Shown in pieces: positions 62,050-64,000 of a DNA stretch of 64,000 nt; positions within the stretch are counted from its first letter, which is position 1; every line of letters begins with the position of its first letter. Source of the DNA: JAIEPW01 sp964471915 (lineage in GTDB: Bacteria > Acidobacteriota > Terriglobia > Bryobacterales > Bryobacteraceae); NCBI GenBank assembly GCA_964471915.1, contig CAYYID010000014.1, forward strand, positions 37,370-101,369, given 5' to 3'. Under the pieces are notes generated by a model that was not told where the DNA came from, searched no databases, and worked only from the letters and a program-made list of their open reading frames with translations. A program made the position numbers and the translations under genes.

Positions 62050-62077
62050 GTTGCATACACATGTCCAGATGTGCAAC
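62050..62077. promoter_or_regulatory. Palindromic operator candidate upstream of the ArsR-type gene
   Basis: GTTGCA (62050-62055) and TGCAAC (62072-62077) flank partly matching inner halves (ACACAT/ATGTG), an imperfect 28-bp dyad ending 7 nt before the start codon. It is the type of site an ArsR dimer binds to control its own gene. Confidence 0.45.
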
Positions 62078-62084
62078 ACTATGA

Positions 62085-62489
62085 ATGAAACATATGCCAG
62101 CCCGCACCCTGATGAGCAAAGAACTGGCGAACCTGTTCGGGGTTCTGTCGAGCCCCCACCGGGTCCGCATTGTAGAGGAACTGCGCGCCGGCGAGATTGA
62201 TGTCAACGGACTCAAGAACGCGTTGCAGATCAGTCACTCGCACGTTTCGCAGCACCTGGCGGTGTTACGGACGCAGCGTTTGGTGGCGGAGCGCCGGCAG
62301 GGGCGGCACGTGTTTTACCGCCTGGCGGATCCGCGGCTGGCGGAATGGGTGCTGGGCGGGCTGACGTTCATCGAGAGCGGCGCCGGCGCGGCGAGCGAGA
62401 TCCGGCAGGCGGCGGAACAGGTCCGCCAGCTGTGGGGCGGTCCGGAAGCGCCGGCCTCCGGCGCGGCGAGCAACGGGTCGGGCGACTGA
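62085..62489 (+). CDS. ArsR-family transcriptional regulator
   Basis: The 134-residue protein has the ArsR winged-helix at about 12-90: 'LFGVLSSPHRVRIVEELRAG', recognition helix 'SHSHVSQHLAVLRTQRLV', and wing 'RRQGRHVFYRL'. No Cys metal site of ArsR/SmtB type (ELCVCD) is present, so it may sense something other than metal or act by protein contact. The C-terminus is Ala/Gly-rich and disordered. ATG 62085 or 62094 may start it. It is upstream of the str operon promoter and has no obvious target gene besides itself. Confidence 0.8.
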   Translation: MKHMPARTLMSKELANLFGVLSSPHRVRIVEELRAGEIDVNGLKNALQISHSHVSQHLAVLRTQRLVAERRQGRHVFYRLADPRLAEWVLGGLTFIESGAGAASEIRQAAEQVRQLWGGPEAPASGAASNGSGD

Positions 62490-62495
62490 CCTTAG

Positions 62496-62525
62496 TTGAC
62501 AATCCGGCTTCAGGTTCGATAGATT
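62496..62525 (+). promoter_or_regulatory. Strong promoter for the rpsL-rpsG-fusA operon
   Basis: A perfect -35 TTGACA (62496-62501), 18-nt spacer and -10 TAGATT (62520-62525). Transcription would start near 62533, about 310 nt ahead of rpsL. Confidence 0.75.
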
Positions 62526-62532
62526 AGAAAAG

Positions 62533-62845
62533 TTTGGCGAGTTGACGTTCTGCTCCCGTGCTACCACTCCTCCGATGGGGAGTCCGGCCGGGGGCCGGCC
62601 CCGCTGCTGATCCGGATCACGCCGGCATTGGTAAGGGCTAGTCCATAGATACTTCACCCTCGCGAAGGTAGTAACCGGCGATCCGTCTGATTCCACCGGT
62701 CGATTTTAGGGCTGGGACGGGTTTCGCTGGTCCGTTGAAGAAATCCCGCCGGCGGGCGCGCGTGCGCTTGCTGGATTGGGCGTGCGGGCGGAGCGAGTTC
62801 CGCGAGCATGCCGGAAGCACGGGTAGAGTCCGGGAGAGGAAGTTC
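62533..62845 (+). promoter_or_regulatory. Long leader of the str operon
   Basis: About 310 nt with no supportable gene. It contains several short inverted repeats, e.g. GGCCGGGGGCCGGCC near 62587-62601 and GATCCGGATC near 62609, so it could fold into a regulatory structure. A TTG-started in-frame extension of rpsL (62735) exists but is basic, low in complexity and unlikely. Confidence 0.5.
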
Positions 62846-63229
62846 GTGCCGACCTTTAATCAGCTTGTGCGAAAGGGGCGTTTGTCGCCCCGGTATAAGA
62901 CGGCGAGTCCGGCGCTGCAGGCGTGCCCGCAGAAGCGGGGCGTGTGCACGCGTGTTTACACGACCACGCCGAAGAAGCCGAATTCGGCGCTCCGCAAAGT
63001 GGCGCGTGTCCGGTTGACGAACGGGATCGAAGTGACGACCTACATTCCGGGTGTCGGCCACAACCTGCAGGAGCACTCGATTGTGCTGATCCGCGGGGGC
63101 CGCGTGAAGGATCTGCCGGGCGTGCGCTACCACGTGGTGCGCGGCACGCTGGACACGGCGGGCGTGACGGGGCGGAAGCAGAGCCGTTCGAAGTACGGGG
63201 CGAAGCGTCCCAAGGGCCCGGCGAAATAA
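62846..63229 (+). CDS. rpsL: Ribosomal protein S12
   Basis: 127 residues starting with GTG 62846 (MPTFNQLVRKGR), preceded by AGAGGAAG. All S12 hallmarks are present: QKRGVCTRVYTTTPKKPNSA, KVARVRLTNG, GHNLQEHSIVLIRGGRVKDL and GVRYHVVRG. The residues that give streptomycin resistance when changed (the Lys in PKKPNSA and in RVKDLPG) have the sensitive, wild-type form. S12 is needed for decoding accuracy in the 30S A site. First gene of the str operon. Confidence 0.97.
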   Translation: MPTFNQLVRKGRLSPRYKTASPALQACPQKRGVCTRVYTTTPKKPNSALRKVARVRLTNGIEVTTYIPGVGHNLQEHSIVLIRGGRVKDLPGVRYHVVRGTLDTAGVTGRKQSRSKYGAKRPKGPAK

Positions 63230-63265
63230 GGATTCAGGGAAGCGAAGGGATTTCGAGGAACTTAG

Positions 63266-63736
63266 ATGCCGCGCAGACGCAGAAGTGAGACGCGAGAGAT
63301 TCTGCCCGATCCGATTTACAGTTCGACGCTGGTGGAGAAGTTCGTCAATTCGATGATGTGGGACGGCAAGAAGGCCGTGTCGCAGAAGATCTTCTACACG
63401 GCGATGGACCGGGTGCGGGACCGGGGCGGGGACGAGCCGTTGAAGCTCTTCAAGAAGGCGGTGGAGAACTGCAAGCCGCTGCTCGAAGTGAAGACGCGGC
63501 GCGTGGGCGGCGCGAACTACCAGGTGCCGATCGAAGTGCCGCAGAACCGGCGGACGTCGCTGGCGATCCGGTGGCTGATCCAGAACGCGCGGTCGCGGCC
63601 GGAAAAGAGCATGCCGGAGAAGCTGGCCAACGAGTTGCTGGATGCGGCGAACCTGCGGGGCGGAGCGGTGAAGAAGAAGGACGATGTGCACCGGATGGCT
63701 GAAGCGAACAAGGCGTTCGCGCACTTCCGGTGGTAA
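63266..63736 (+). CDS. rpsG: Ribosomal protein S7
   Basis: 156 residues starting MPRRRRSETREILPDP, with 'LVEKFVNSMMWDGKKAVSQK' and 'VGGANYQVPIEVPQNRR', the conserved 16S-binding and beta-hairpin segments. S7 starts assembly of the 30S head and contacts the E site. In E. coli it represses the operon by binding the rpsL-rpsG gap. Here that gap is only 36 nt. Confidence 0.97.
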   Translation: MPRRRRSETREILPDPIYSSTLVEKFVNSMMWDGKKAVSQKIFYTAMDRVRDRGGDEPLKLFKKAVENCKPLLEVKTRRVGGANYQVPIEVPQNRRTSLAIRWLIQNARSRPEKSMPEKLANELLDAANLRGGAVKKKDDVHRMAEANKAFAHFRW

Positions 63737-63757
63737 GGACTTAAGCGGTTTTTTCTT

Positions 63758-64000
63758 ATGGCGCGCACGGTTTCACTCGACAAAATGCGGAATATCGGCA
63801 TCATGGCGCACATCGATGCCGGTAAGACCACGACCACGGAGCGGATTCTCTACTACACGGGCAAGACGTACAAGATCGGCGAAGTGCACGAAGGCACGGC
63901 CGTGATGGACTGGATGGAGCAGGAGCAGGAGCGGGGGATCACGATCACCTCGGCGGCGACGACGTGCGAGTGGAACGACATCCACATCAACATCATCGAC
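63758..64000 (+). CDS. fusA: Translation elongation factor G, 5' part
   Basis: The window ends after 81 codons. The start MARTVSLDKMRNIGIMAHID leads into the G1 loop AHIDAGKTTTTERIL and the switch-I region 'TAVMDWMEQEQERGITITSA', typical of EF-G. It translocates tRNA and mRNA with GTP. It follows rpsG by 21 nt. Confidence 0.96.
   Translation, partial: MARTVSLDKMRNIGIMAHIDAGKTTTTERILYYTGKTYKIGEVHEGTAVMDWMEQEQERGITITSAATTCEWNDIHINIID

Noticed and set aside
62735..62845. N-terminal extension of S12 from TTG 62735
   Set aside because: S12 has a highly conserved start at MPTFNQLVRKG, with AGAGGAAG before GTG 62846. The extension is low-complexity basic sequence.

Overview
The window is high-GC bacterial DNA that looks like an Acidobacteriota chromosome of the Solibacter/Bryobacter type. 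The best lineage marker is the secreted protein at 11963-13750, whose C-terminal half has the Solibacter-type domain TIGR03437. Other genes common in that group fit as well: a winged-helix/alpha-beta-hydrolase/cyclase fusion, many secreted TPR proteins, a heme/copper oxidase-like protein and RHS debris. This assignment comes from family recognition, not from a database search.

Layout. 1-2.7 kb: a decayed PIN toxin locus, a secreted heme-c/copper-monooxygenase-like protein and an intact HigBA-type toxin-antitoxin pair. 2.8-10.8 kb: acyl-CoA ligase, a solitary fliM, acetyl-CoA synthetase with a coupled membrane protein, an M20 peptidase, an HNH nuclease and a HicBA pair. 10.8-17.2 kb: a minus-strand chain nuoA - TIGR03437 protein - AlaX-like editing protein, then a lipoprotein, cysE, an intracellular trypsin-like protease with a small partner gene, and a duplicated cysE 3' end fused to a transposase relic. 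17.2-24 kb: a tightly overlapped minus-strand operon coding for a GT39-like glycosyltransferase, a complete carbohydrate-type ABC importer and an N-acyl-D-amino-acid deacylase. 24-40.6 kb: SMP-30 lactonase plus MFS permease, a TPR protein, an FAD reductase, a possible structured RNA, S1/P1 nuclease, RNase J, a GlcD-like oxidase, a pair of related secreted proteins, a serine hydrolase, the homodimeric pyruvate dehydrogenase E1 (aceE) and a PKMT-like methyltransferase.

40.6-50.3 kb is an accessory island: palindromes, a truncated REP-associated transposase fused to RHS debris, a small secreted protein, and a 1711-residue secreted LamG/FN3/sugar-dehydrogenase/PKD protein. Decayed sequence related to the small secreted gene lies on the far side of that protein gene. 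50.3-62 kb holds a short RecQ, a LolD-like ATPase, a decayed VapC and a signalling cluster. In that cluster one true histidine kinase sits beside three proteins that keep kinase, cyclase or GGDEF folds but have lost their catalytic residues. The window ends with a tRNA (CAU), an ArsR-type regulator and the start of the str operon (rpsL, rpsG, fusA) behind a long leader.

Many adjacent genes overlap by ATGA or GTGA, which points to compact, translationally coupled operons. No CRISPR array, rRNA or prophage was seen.
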